Part shown: positions 37,442 to 50,000 of the stretch, in pieces
How the letters are laid out: every line of letters begins with the position of its first letter
Numbering within the stretch: the stretch's first letter is position 1
DNA from: Ooceraea biroi
Lineage: Eukaryota; Arthropoda; Insecta; Hymenoptera; Formicidae
DNA: 64,000 nt
NCBI RefSeq assembly: GCF_003672135.1
Contig: NC_039510.1
Location: 15,810,001-15,874,000, forward strand
Direction: 5' to 3'
Notes under the pieces: generated by a model
Seen by the model: the letters and a program-made list of their open reading frames with translations, nothing else
The model's database searches: none
Told to the model about the DNA's origin: nothing
Translations under genes and position numbers: made by a program

Positions 37442-38675
37442 GCGACTTGTCGGTGACTTCCGCGCCGCGGGGTACGCCGTTAGTTTGCACGCGTGACGGG
37501 GATGCGTTTCGGCACAAAGGGTTGCGGTATCTTGGTTTTAAATGCGCATGTCAGAGAAATCTCTGTAACATTCCATCATTACTGACGGCGAAATGGAAAT
37601 CTCATCGATCGGATGTGCTCAAAGATTATTCATCTAGCAGATTTTGTTCAATATAACAAGATGTTGTAATATATATATTGTAATATGTATTGTAATAGAG
37701 ATTGTTTCTTTTACACGGAGTTGTCATTCCTTATAAATTTTTTCTGCCAACCATATATTACTAACAAATTTGATTTATTATGACTGTTATTTATCGAGAA
37801 TATCTGATCTCACTTTAAATATTAAGCACACTCCGCATTAAAGAAAGAAATTAAATATTGTTTAATTTGTTCAAGCATACAAGTTTTTAACTGGTCTGTT
37901 ATAATTATAAATGCTCTTTCTGCATAACATTAATTCACAAAGAGCTCATAAGTAATCTTTGATAAATGAGTAATGTTTGATGTAAAATTCGTAAAGAACC
38001 AATCGGCCACGATGATTCCAGTTGCACAGGCACTCCTGTTCCCTTCATCTACAAAAGCATTCGATCGATTAAAAGAGATAACTCTCGCGGCCGGCAGACT
38101 GGCCTTTCGTGAGCAATTACGAGCCGCTCTCGGGACCAGTAACGTAATTAAAATACATCAAATTAATCGACTGGCTGGGCAAGACTCCGCGAGCGTAACG
38201 CGATTTACATATCTATACAAGCTTGTTTGACTTTAAGTACCGCGGCAAGATCGATCCAACGTCCGAGCAGCACGCGACTCGCGAGCAATCGCGCCGGGAA
38301 CTCGATGAAAGTTTACACAAGCAATTGGCACAGGAAGGGATCCTTTCGCGACTTATCGAAGCCGAAGATCAAAGCGCGCCCGGTAACTCAAGGCAAACCG
38401 TCACGATTCCGAGGTAAACCAAGAAGATCCTCCGGAGATCTCGCCGTTGCCAGGAGTCTAATCCGGCCGGAGGAAGGGCACGCTGAGGGGTGTGTAAACG
38501 CGAACTCGCGCACAGGTGGCAGCTAGTGGTGCCAAGATGCTTGCCGAACTTGCAGAGTTCCGATGTAACGCGCTCGAAGTGCGACCGCTTTGCGGTACGA
38601 TTATCGACACTCGCTCCATGGGAATCTGGGAAACCCCTTGGTTCTGGAGACCGCTGAGTGCTATATACATGTATA

Positions 38676-38706
38676 AAATTTCGCCGAAAGGTAAGTGGCG
38701 AAATTT
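38676..38706. repeat. Perfect 10-bp hairpin enclosing a splice-donor-like GTAAGT
   Basis: AAATTTCGCC (38676-38685) pairs with GGCGAAATTT (38697-38706). The 11-base loop contains the consensus donor AAAG|GTAAGT at 38691. On the plus strand an open frame begins at 38516 and leads into this donor, and a TATAAAA overlaps its left edge at 38672. Whether this is an exon end is not known. Confidence 0.5.
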
Positions 38707-41561
38707 CGCGAAGATAAGTGGCCGCCAGAGTAGCCACAGACAGCTATCAGCAGAGCACAATGCAACCCTCTCTTTTTTTATCTTTGACGGGTGTTCTTCG
38801 TACTCGCGCGTCCGTCTCGCAAACGAAGCGTCTCTGCTCCTCTTTCGGGTCGGAAACCACGAGCGTTTGGCAGTTACATGAAATACGGGGGTGAATCTCG
38901 CTGGATGCGCATTGTCCGGTCGTGCCGTTGGAACCAGAGCCGGTAACAATGGGGAGTGACCTCGGCTCGATTGTCCTTTAATTTACGGGAATTGCAAGCC
39001 CGCCCGCGCTCATCCCCTCCCCCCAGCTGCTCGACGGTGGAGAGGCTACGCTACCTCCGCGAAAAGCACTCACGACCCCTATGCCGCAGACCTCCCGCTC
39101 TTCACGCGTCATCCCCGTTTGAGTGCGCGGGCGCGCGCCACGAGCTTAATTCGATCTCCATAATCGCTCGAGCTTTACATAATCGGGGAGTGCTAATACC
39201 GAATTGCCACGCTACAAACCGATTCCCGACATACTCCAGGCGCGCGATTAAGCGGCACGGATTACACCTGCGCGGCCCGATGCGACTGCGGGTGGCTGCA
39301 CCTGGCAGGCGTACATGAAACACCATGGTTCGCACCATGAATATTTCATGGCGCAGTTACTTTCAGCTCGCCCGCGAGCTGCTAGCTTCGTATCTATCGC
39401 GAGGAGATGCTCGTTCGTAGTTTAACAATGATTACATTCAGCACGTTATAAATTAAATTACGTACGTTATATAAATTGTAAAGTAAATGACATATTAAAT
39501 GACAATTTTCTCCATTGTGAGAACGTTCACACAAATGTGCATTCCTTTTATTAAATTCCTTTCGAAATCAAGTTTGTCTGCCGGAAACTCGCGAGCGTAT
39601 CACGCGTGTCGGCAGATAGGTATTGTATTGCTTGAATCCTCGCCGAGGCAGTTACCGTGAAGGATCGCGCAGTGAAAGAAGCAGAAAAGGGGATGCTGTA
39701 ATGCGCGTAAGTGCAGCTGGGAGATGCTCTTACGAGCGGAGCTCGAGCGTCGAACAATCGCTTTGCACCCTTGGCGCGAAACGGAAAATGTATCTCGGTT
39801 GACAGAGCTCAAACAAAGGGTCGGACACTCGCGCGCGAGGGTTGTCCCTGTCACGTTTCCTCCCCTTTCTCGCTGTTCTTCCATCCGGCGTCTCCTACCC
39901 CCGTGCCTGACCCATCCCCCTCTCCCGCGTGACATTAGCTCGGCAAATACCCGTTCTCGAACTGTCAAAGGATTAACGTTGCAAGCACGAGCGTCAGCGT
40001 GTGTCCGCTTCGACGCTTGTAACGAGCAAAGTTCATGACGCGATTCCGTGGAAGCGGTCGACCGGCAAAATCGCAGCCTGCAAATGGCCGAGTGTCTTCA
40101 TTCGCTATCCGGTTTCTATCCAGCTGAAACTGACTATCGTAGACATCGCGCTGGGGCTGGATTAGATCTTGTAATTGAATTTAACAACGGAGAAATGCTC
40201 GTGGCATTCCGCGTTTAAGCCAACAGCCGCGGCTACTTCGGATATTGAAAAAGATCGGTATTTTTCTACATCAATGATACGTGAGCGCGTAATACTGCGT
40301 CCTTATCGGAAGAGCGAAATATTCGTAGCAGCGTTTTAAATTCTCTTTATCTTCTTTGATACATAATAAATTAATTAATTTTCTCGTGACGCTGCGAGAG
40401 TAATTAACTTTCAGCGACAACACTCGGTATATATCACACAAGTTTTGACTTAATTACTCTGATTCCCTCATGCTGCAGGATGCAGGTGCTCGCGCAACAA
40501 AATATTCATAAAATGCATTCGTACGCAAAAATGCGAAAACGACGAAACGAAACCGCGAGGAAGCAACGAGGCGATGTACCTGCAGAATGTTTGTTTGTCA
40601 CGAAAAGGAACGAGAATTTTATTTGAATTCGTAATGAACAAGACGCCTCGTTACTTCGCAGCACATCAATCTCGATCGGCGACAGGTCGTTGCCTTTAAT
40701 TGATATTAATTCTCGATAAGACCCGATTCCGAGCAATTTAATTAACATCGCCCCGAGGCACGCAAGACAAACGGCCATGCGACCACTCGACGCTTTGCGC
40801 ATTTCATTTCACGAGGTGGTACATTTTTCGTCGGTAAGCCGCCGCCACGCTCGTGCCGAGACGAAGACAAATAACGGACGACGGTGCACCGCGTTTCCCG
40901 TCTACGGGTACCAGCGTCGCCAGGTTTTACTTCGGCAGAGCAAACACCGGTTCGATGCCGGGGAAAAGACGAGCGAAGAAGCTCGTTAAAACTTCCCAAA
41001 GCCAGATACTTCCACGGCGCGGCCACGCCGGATTCGTTTGGCAATCCGCTGAGTCGAGATCTTCGATTATAAAGTCGTCCGCAAGAGGCAGCCGCATTTT
41101 CTGCAATGAAGGGTTCTTCCCTTGGGTTTCTTCCGCACGCGTCTGCAATCGTAACTTCGCGTTCGAGTTCCGTTACAAGTGAAGTAACGTGATTACAGAA
41201 GCATTTTTACAGCGTCGTAAAACGGAGAAAATATCGTGAAAAACGTCGGCATGCACCGTCGATCGTAATATTGTGTGACAATTAAATCGATAGAACCAAA
41301 ATTCACTTTTTTCCCATCCGGAATGCGGATAAAACGTCAATGATACTTCTGCTCTTTCCTCTTGCAGAATTTCGGCGAGTTCTCGCAGGAACCTGGCCGC
41401 GGGGGATGAAGGGGAATGTTGAATCCTGATCGTCCGATCGTTCGACGGCACCAGTTGACAATTCAACCGCGAGCATCGAACTGCGCGATCTTATCGATCT
41501 TGTCGATCTTTCGGCTTGCCCGCCCACGCTCGAAGCCATGTTCGGCCTGTTCTGTTCCTTT

Positions 41562-41603
41562 CTTCTGTCTCTCTTTCTCTTTCTTCTTTTTTTTTCTTTC
41601 TTA
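41562..41603. repeat. Pyrimidine (CT/T) tract
   Basis: Nearly uninterrupted CT-rich run with a T9 stretch. Polypurine-polypyrimidine DNA. Confidence 0.75.
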
Positions 41604-43101
41604 TACGAATCATCCCCTTGCTCCTTTATCACCGCCTCGCGTTTCTTATCTGTCCATCTCTCTTTCTACGACCAAGACGAGACGACGTAGCGCCACAAAA
41701 TGCACGATGTCGGAACGAATGGTCTCTCGAGACAGAAACATCAGCCAGCCTTGCAAAGATGTAGCCAACTGGGTGTCGAATTGAATGTGCAACCGAGTGA
41801 AGTGGATATATTTTAAGAAAAAATTCTCTGAATATTCGCAAAAAAAATTATTATTATTATTATCGTGTTGCTGCAGTTTAAAAAAGGAGCAAGGATGTGC
41901 ACATGTGTACTATATACGACATGATTGGACGTTAAATTGCATGCAATTTCAGATTATGATCATTAATTGAATTTTAATATTGAATAACATTGAACCTTAA
42001 CATGTACATTCACTTATCATTTTCCATAATATATGCGATTGACGTTTCACGCTGCATTCTCTAGAACGCACCACGTTAAAGTTGTAACTGTTATCTATCG
42101 CGGAAATAATTCACGATTCTTTATCCGACGCAAACAACTGACGGGGATATTTTAAAGTCCCATATATTAAGCCTTCGGAATATCGGATATCCGGCAATTT
42201 CGCATTTTAACCGTTTGGATTCGAGATTTATTGTTTGCCCGCTGAGCGGGGTGCGCCGGTCGCGGCGTGGTCATCAATCAACCTACTAGATTGCATTTAA
42301 TAAGAGTAAGGTGATCCGCGCCGCCAAATCTTCCTGTATATTTCACGCAAAGCGTCCCGGCAAGCTTCTCAGACGGGAAACGTTACATTGACGCGTTTCT
42401 CGTTGCCGAAGCAACCGCCACTGCAAACCGGAAAGATATACGAGATGGCATAGGAATTTCATTTAATCCGAGCTTCCGCGCGGTCGGCCGAGATTCGATT
42501 TATGGTGTAATCAGGGTGTGCACGACTCTCCTCCGTTCTGGCCGTGCAGTCTCTTTTGCGCGAACACACCAGCAAATCCAAACACAGACCGAGCGCTTTC
42601 ATACCTTTCCCGCGATTCGTTTTAGTGCGGGTCTAAATTCTCGCATCGCGGACGGAAGAAGCGCGGCGAATTCTTCGTATTGTAGGCGATTGCAATTACG
42701 AGCGTGGCATTCTCTCGAATATTTCCGATATCTTCTTTTGTGAATCGTCCTGAGAATCGGACAACAGCCGTGGAATCCTCGACGCGCCCGACTCCTGCAA
42801 ACGCGATAAATCACAACCTGAATCATGGCATAAATGTAATAACTATCGTTCAGCGATCAAGTTTGCAAATCGTACATCATCGCGCAACCAAGCCGAACAA
42901 CGAACTTTCGTTGTTTCAAGGACGGCTGTCAGTTTCCGGCAGAAAGCAGCTCAACTTTGCGTCATGTCAGTCGCGCGACCGCATACGCGTGCTCGGCGTA
43001 AGGGGAAACTTTTCCGACCTCGAGGAAGACGGTGCACAATTTTTCTCCGTCGACCCGTCATCCGCACGAAGAAGAAGAAGTCCCAAAGTTCGTTGGCTCA
43101 T

Positions 43102-43118
43102 GCGCGCGCGCGCGCGCG
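43102..43118. repeat. GC dinucleotide run
   Basis: Eight GC units in a row, a potential Z-DNA-forming alternating run. Its survival as unmutated CpGs fits low germline methylation. Confidence 0.8.
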
Positions 43119-45460
43119 TTCCTGTTTCGGTCGTGAAGACAATTCTCGCTGACGCTGTCTCATCCGCTGTCTTCTCCGAGAGAGGACCGTCGACGATCAA
43201 TCTCACGCATGACACGCGTCGCGCGGAGTTAATCTACCGACGGTTACATATCCGTGTCTAATTGGGGAAGCGGCCCCAAAGGAGTCCCTTTCCTCGCGCG
43301 ATCTTCCTTTTCACGGTCTTAAACGGAGGACGCGCGCGGCTCGTCGCGGCTGGACGAAATTAATTAGTTCGACGACCCGAATGAAAACTAACGAGTCTCT
43401 CTAGCACCTCGCCGTCCCTACTCCCTTGCCGCCTTTCTTTTTCGGTACCACGCGGAGCGAGATAATTAAGGACAAAAACAGCGTCCGAGAGGTCTGCCGG
43501 AGTAAGCGGATCGAATGAGCGTCAATTACAGGGAGGAATCGCACCAAATACGCTGTGGCGTAAAGATTTAACGGTGGAGAGGGCAACGAAGACAGAAGAG
43601 TGAATTAAAGGACGGTGAGAGGGTGATGGCGCATACGAGCGTTCACATACGGATAATGCGGGCTGAATGAGTCGCTGATCGATAGGGCGCACCGGGCAGA
43701 CCACCGTTCCAAGGGGACCAAGGGTGTCACCGTCGATTCTTGCGAGAGGGAGGCAAAGATTTTGTGCAATAAATGCGTGGCTCTCAGGGTGATGGAAAAT
43801 CGAGATCGATGTGGCAAATTTGAAATTGATTGGTCCCCTGGGAGTCTCGGGCGTCGAACGTTCAAGCTGTTCATGCGTTCGACTTGAGACTTCTCGATCG
43901 ATAATTCAATAGCAGTTTTCGCTTCTCTTGTCCTTTGAACTCGTTTTACGATCTTTTTCTCGCTTTTTCGCGGATTATCTCATTGCTCGCTCGTGACGAT
44001 GCTTTTATCTTAAAATCGAGCAGATCATGTTAATTCCGTAGGTATTGGCAAGCGTAACAAGTTTGCGATGCGCAATGTTGCTGTTAGTAATTACGCTAAT
44101 AGTCCGACATATTATTAGTGCAAATGGTTATCGATTCATTACATGACTATTGGATGTATTGAAGTTGCGTTAGGCGCTTGGTATGCCAACAAGCGACTGG
44201 AAATTGCGCTATCCACCCTGCATTTATGCGCAATAACGGACACGACTATTTAGCGCTTAACTCGCGTGGCGCATCGCAAGCGCGAGTAATGTAATATGCT
44301 CTTTACCTCGGCGAGGCTGGATTGGCATACCTTTGAAGACTGTTTTCTAACATCTCCCGAGGGATTTTCATCAGTTATGAATAAATCGCGTCGGATACGA
44401 TGCCTTAATTAACGTAAACACTACGGAGTCACGTTACCGACGTGCGACGCGATATCTTTATTCGTTGCCGCAGCAAGATCCTCATCTATGGTGAACAGAA
44501 CTTCATTTACGGCCTCTAGTCGCGGCAAGATCGTTCCGGCGTTAAAGCTCGTTCATACACAGCGGAGATTCGTATCGGCGTAGGGAACCGGATCGAAACT
44601 GCCTCCGCCGAGGATATCGCCGCGTCGTATCAGAATAAAAACGGGACGACAGCAATTTTCGCCCTGGCGCAGACCGGTCCAATAATTTTCTCCCACTTCG
44701 AGGTGGATTTCGTTTCCAACGCGTGCACGGGAGCCACTTAATTTTATGGCTCCGGCCATACGTGCGATGCCGGGCGTATACTTTACGTTTACAGTGCAAG
44801 TGCACCTTAATCCTGAAGCTGCGTGCTTGTCCGATATGCCAATTAAGAAAAAAGCCGTTAATACCATATCGTGCGAGAGGCAGGTTGATTACGGTCCTTG
44901 ATGCAGAATCATTTTGCGTGCGCTTGCATCGACACGAAAGTATATTTTATTATATGCTGCAATATGCGTATGTCTTTTTTATCTTCTTTTCAGTAAATCA
45001 TATTGTCGCGTTTAGTTTCGTCCTTTTCGTTACTTCTCTTTTTGAAGTCGACGTTTCCGATGTTTTCGATGTGTGGATTGGCAGGGATTGATATAAAGCT
45101 GGGAGACAGACTCGGCAATCGGGATTAACAATAATTAAATGGAAGGAAAATCCGCGGTATCCGTTTGCTCAGATCAACGAGGAAGTTTAGAACGTCGATC
45201 TTCCGCGAGTCCGTTGACCTAAGGAGGCGGCCCTCGAGAAGCGGTGATTAACGAGCTGGAATTAGGCAAAGACCCCGATGAATAATTATGCGCTCTCCGC
45301 CCTTTAGCCGACGAAGAGACTGCAGTACACGCGCGCGTCGAAAAAAGAACGCTCGCGAGGAGCAAGACGAGATGAACCCAAATCGAGATTAATCGACGTT
45401 GATCGAAAGAAGCTACCCGCTTCTTCCTTTGGAGCGACGGGGCGGAGGACGAAGGAGAAG

Positions 45461-45490
45461 ATGGACACAGATGGACACCGATGGACACCG
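45461..45490. repeat. Three tandem copies of the decamer ATGGACACCG
   Basis: ATGGACACAG followed by two exact ATGGACACCG units, one helical turn each. Confidence 0.85.
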
Positions 45491-46375
45491 ATCGGATTTC
45501 GCGAATTAACGGGCCACGTCGATCTACGGAGGAAACTCGACGCCGGGCAAGCCTGATCGCCGACTCGCCGATCATTAATCAGCATATACAGGGAGAAGGA
45601 TCGAACGGTCGAACTCTAAGAAGCGTGATGGATGGAGACACTACGAACGCTTACCGCGTTCGTAACCGTGTCCGATCCCCAAAGTGCATTCTCATGCTAG
45701 GAAAGATTTCGTCGGTCTTGTTGTCGTTTGTCAACTCGTTACTCTCGTTCGTCGTTTCCCGCGATGGATGACGCGAGACGCACCGGAAACTCTGCCGAGA
45801 CGGTGCCTTGCTCATCTGTTGCGCATAGTGGCAGGAAAATGCGTTGCGCGAGTAGTGACATCATCGTTTTAATATTCTTCCCGAATCAAACGTGTGAGAA
45901 TCTCAAAGTAGCAATAATTGTGTGTATTGTATATCGAGAATGTTTTTTCAAGGTTCGATACGTGATTTCATGTTAAATATTGCTTAAAGAGCCAAACGTT
46001 ATCATTTACACACACGATATATCAAAGATACGATCTTAAAAGAAAACGAGAAAAATGTTAAAAAATAAAATTAAACGGCATCCATTACATACGTTTAAAT
46101 ACACGGCGCTAAATTCTGTTAATAAAGAAAAGCGGGATAATTTACAGGCGTAACAATACGTTACTGACCACTGTATCTGTAATTACACCCGTCGAATCGG
46201 ATAAACCAGTTCCGTTAGGTATTTATTTTTAGACTCGAGCGCAGCGTGTGTGCAACCAAATAATGCATGGCTATTACGTTATCGTGGTGCGAATAGCGGC
46301 GCGAAACAATTTCGCGAGTGCGAAAATACCGTGAGGCACACGTGGTTCGCACACGAGGTAAAGTTGCGGTGTGGG

Positions 46376-46580
46376 AGATGATCAATCGACGCACGAGCAA
46401 AATCAGAGAGAGAAAGAGGAAGCGAGTGAAGTAGAAAACGAGAAAAAAAGAATAGAGAGAGAGATAGAGAGAGAAAGGGAAGGGAAAAAGAATAACGAGA
46501 GCGAGGGTGGTAAACGTATCTTTCGAGAAGACACCTTGAACGAGAGAGATATATGAGCGCATTTTCACCGAGCAGCACGC
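46376..46580. repeat. Duplicated module, copy A
   Basis: Begins ATGATCAATCGACGCACGAG and ends near GAGCGCATTTTCACCGAGCAGC. Both ends and the internal TAAACGTATCT and ACCTTGAACGAGAGAGATAT segments match copy B at 46955-47092 with scattered substitutions. Copy A has gained a GA-rich expansion of about 100 bp (46403-46500). Confidence 0.65.
46403..46500. repeat. GA-rich purine expansion inside copy A
   Basis: Imperfect GAGA/GAAA tract that accounts for most of the length difference between the two copies of the duplicated module. Confidence 0.75.
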
Positions 46581-46954
46581 AAGCACGAATTGCTTCCAGT
46601 TCGAGGAACGTTTAGTACTGGTGCGCCAGCGATTCCTATAAAACGGAGAACACGATTGAAATAAAATCATAACACATCGTATCCCGTGGATTGTGCACCG
46701 ATATATTCATGAGAACTGCGCCGTGACGTGATTCATCCCTCCTTCCCCAACGCTACGCAATAAATCGAAATAATTTAATCCAAAGGATAGACGCAAGGTG
46801 CATAAATACTATCGGTCTCCCCAATATTTGTACTTCTTATTAGGCTATTAATTAATTCAATTCATTCGCATCGTAAGACGAATCGGCAAGCGAGTCGAAC
46901 TGAATATCGGGAGAAAGCACCCAGAACGTGCCCGTTGAGATACGAGTAACGCGA

Positions 46955-47092
46955 AATGATCAATTGACGCCCGTGCGGGGTAAAGAGGAAGGCGGAAACG
47001 GGAGGATAGCGAACGGGCAGTAAACATATCTCTCATATTCTCGAGAAAGCACCTGAACGGAGAGATATACGAGCATACTTTCTCGCGGCGCA
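46955..47092. repeat. Duplicated module, copy B
   Basis: ATGATCAATTGACGCCCGTG, then GTAAACATATCTC, then ACCTGAACGGAGAGATATAC and GAGCATACTTTCTCGCGGCG match copy A in the same order and orientation. GTAAACA is a match to the forkhead core. Copy A has GTAAACG at that place. Confidence 0.65.
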
Positions 47093-50000
47093 ATGTGGAG
47101 CTACGGAGCGCACGATCGGCCGACCTTTAGGTTGCGTTCAGCCCTTGCATCATTTCGCGATTCCGCAAATTTATTTGCCTGCCAGACCCGCGAGAGAGTT
47201 AAGTTACTGGAAACGCAGACTTTACGACGGTAGTCCAAGTTACGTGCGCTACTTGAAACTTATTTCCATCCGCGCGCGGCATCGCGCCGACCGGCTCGCT
47301 GGCTCGTAGCACGACGCTTGAAAATTCGATTGCGCTCCGATCCCGTGTGCACGGGCCTTAAGAGTACGCGGAGGTAACCGGTACGCATATTTATCTTGCT
47401 TTATGGGGCAAACCAACCCTACGAGCGCGAGCATAAATTACAACGAACCCCGTCGCGGTGGTGTCTCGTCGGCTAGCCGGGATGCACTGCTTTCGCGCGC
47501 GTACTCGAATTTTATTAATCTACATTTTTTAAATACACAGTGTACATCACGACGAGCGTGCGCGCATGTCACGCCTCGACGACCAGCATCCCTTAATAAA
47601 AAGTGTCGTAATGTTTTAATTTCAGGAGAAAATTACGGGCGAGAGTGACGAGTGTAGTGTGAACCGGCGGGGTCTTGTGTATCGCTTAAGTACGATTAAA
47701 TTAACTGGATTACATATCACGAAATTCAAGCTTATTATTTATCTAACGATATCTGATAATTATTGTAAAAAGATAAGTAAATGAAAACGTGGAAGACTCA
47801 GAGCGCTCATTTAACATGACTCTCGCCTTCCTCCCCCATGAAGCAATATTGTGTCGCAAGCTTGTACTCATTTAGGAGGGGAAAGAAAGAGAAGGTAAAG
47901 TAGTCTAATAAATGAGGATTAGCACATCCTCGTGACAATTTATGCGCGACAATGCGCGTAGCCGCAATAATGCATCGCGTATGTAAGAACGCGTCCGCCT
48001 AATTATTTTTTTCACAAGCGCGCGGGCGGCACCGACGAGAGCGCGGTAATCTTCGATCTAAGATTTTACGAAGACACGGTTCCGGCGCGAGCTCGCGTGC
48101 TGTGAATTTATGGCCGCGGCCTCGGCTGTACGCATGGTGGACGGCGAGCGAGTGTCCCCTTGGAAGTTCGTGTTTCCACCTACGTCCTCATGAGGCCTTC
48201 GCGGCCGCTGCCACGGCGAAGGCAGGCAGAAAACGAATCGTCCGAAATGACAGCGGTCTGAATCGTGTTCCGGCAGTAATGCCGTCCGCCGGAAACCAGC
48301 CTACGCGCCTTTAGCCTGATTTTAAATCGGTCTCTCGAAGGGGCGTGAAACAAACATTCTTTCTGTGTGTTGTGCGTGCGTTACGGAGCCACCATCTATA
48401 TATATACAGCGTAAACGCGGAGGAATCCCTATAATTCACCAAGCTGAAAGTTTTTGTGCTTTTCTATCCTTCGCAAGCCTACATACGTGCGCGCGTGATG
48501 GAGGATGTGCAACATCTATGTTCTTATATGTGGAGGATTACCTGCGTATCAAGAAAATGTACATATTTCTGCAAATATCCTGAAATACTGCTTGGATAGA
48601 AGCCTCGATACAAATTCTGTTGTCGCATAAAACTTAGATAGAGAATGTTAAAATTTATGACAAATGCGGCACACACGGGATTCCAACATCACTTCTCGGT
48701 CTGACGTTCAGCTGCGTTTTCTACTAATCTCCCCGCCTCTGATTTCTTATGCGCACGGTAGAGACTTCACTCGGCTAGAATAAAAGAATCACATCCGAAG
48801 AGAGCCGGGATCCCAGGAGAAATCATTCCGAACACCTGCTCTTAGAGTGCCAATAACTGTGGAGTTTACTGCGTCCTCTTTATTTGCGCAACTTCCAAGC
48901 GACAATGGAGAGCGGAAGAAAGCTTTCGTGCATTATTAAGCCACGTTTCCCTAGCAGTGCTCTTTATTAAAAGCCACGTACACTTTGATGTAACGTATGC
49001 TCTCAAGAATATACCTCGGTTGGGTAGCATCCAGATTTATTTTAAAGCCGTGTGATTCACTTACGAGCACGTTGCGACAAGTTTATTTATCACTCCATGT
49101 TTTCCAACAATAAATTACCGCGACAGTTTCACACTATTATTTCTTCTGTATTTTGACTCTGACATGAAAACGCCGAGGAACGAGATGAAAATATTTTCGT
49201 CAACGAATTTATACAACGTGCTCAACTACTGACGTATTAATTTGCCTTTTGAGAAAACCGTTTCCGGACAACAGAGATCCAGAAAGACGTGCAATGCCGT
49301 ACGACAATCGAGGGCAAATATCGCACAATAAAATCGGGCTTAACGGAAAACGGATTACGCACGAACACGAGACTTCCGTGCTCTCGATGTCTAAGCACCG
49401 TCCATGTATGGTTATAAAAGTTTCTTTGTGCGATGCGACCAAGTCTACCAAAGTACTCGGTATACTTAGCCGCGATGTTCTTAGATGGGAGTCTCGAGGG
49501 TGTTAAGGGATTTAAAAAACTATGATCTCTCGCGTCGCACAGGACTCCCGTTTCAATTTCAGCCGCTGCTGAGGTCTGCGTCGGAGCGGACGCGTGCAAT
49601 TCGGGGATTTCTATTATCCAGGGCGGGCAGTTGTAGTCGGACTTTAAAGTTATGCCCGTGATTCCTCCTTTCGCACGCCAGACGCGCACACCTCTGACTG
49701 CGGAGCATGATCCGAATGATCCCGTCCTGGAGGGTTACGAACGGGTGCCATTTCCAACGAGCGGGGTCGTTCACGCGTGCTCTTTCTCTGACGGACGAAG
49801 GGGGTGGCGACGGGCGGCGGCGAAGCGACACCCGAGAGAAAGAGAAAACGAGATCGCGTCGCGGCATGCATACGAAATAGGCGGTGGAGGCGATATTAAA
49901 GTAGTTCCTTCTGTGAGGCGAGGTGCTACCGCGGACAAATGGCCCGAAATGCTCGCGAAAGTTGGCTGCGCACGGCAAATTATTTTTCACCGAGTCGCAC

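Larger units (their letters stand above)
37027..46375. other. Gene-free, CpG-rich stretch
   Basis: I see no recognisable gene on either strand. CpG-rich blocks (37030-37560, 38230-39400, 39640-40140, 40740-41460, 42480-43900, 44540-45870) alternate with AT-rich segments (37640-37980, 39420-39560, 41820-42060). Frames of 80-185 codons occur in the CpG-rich blocks on both strands together, which is the pattern expected of stop-poor DNA rather than genes. Confidence 0.5.
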
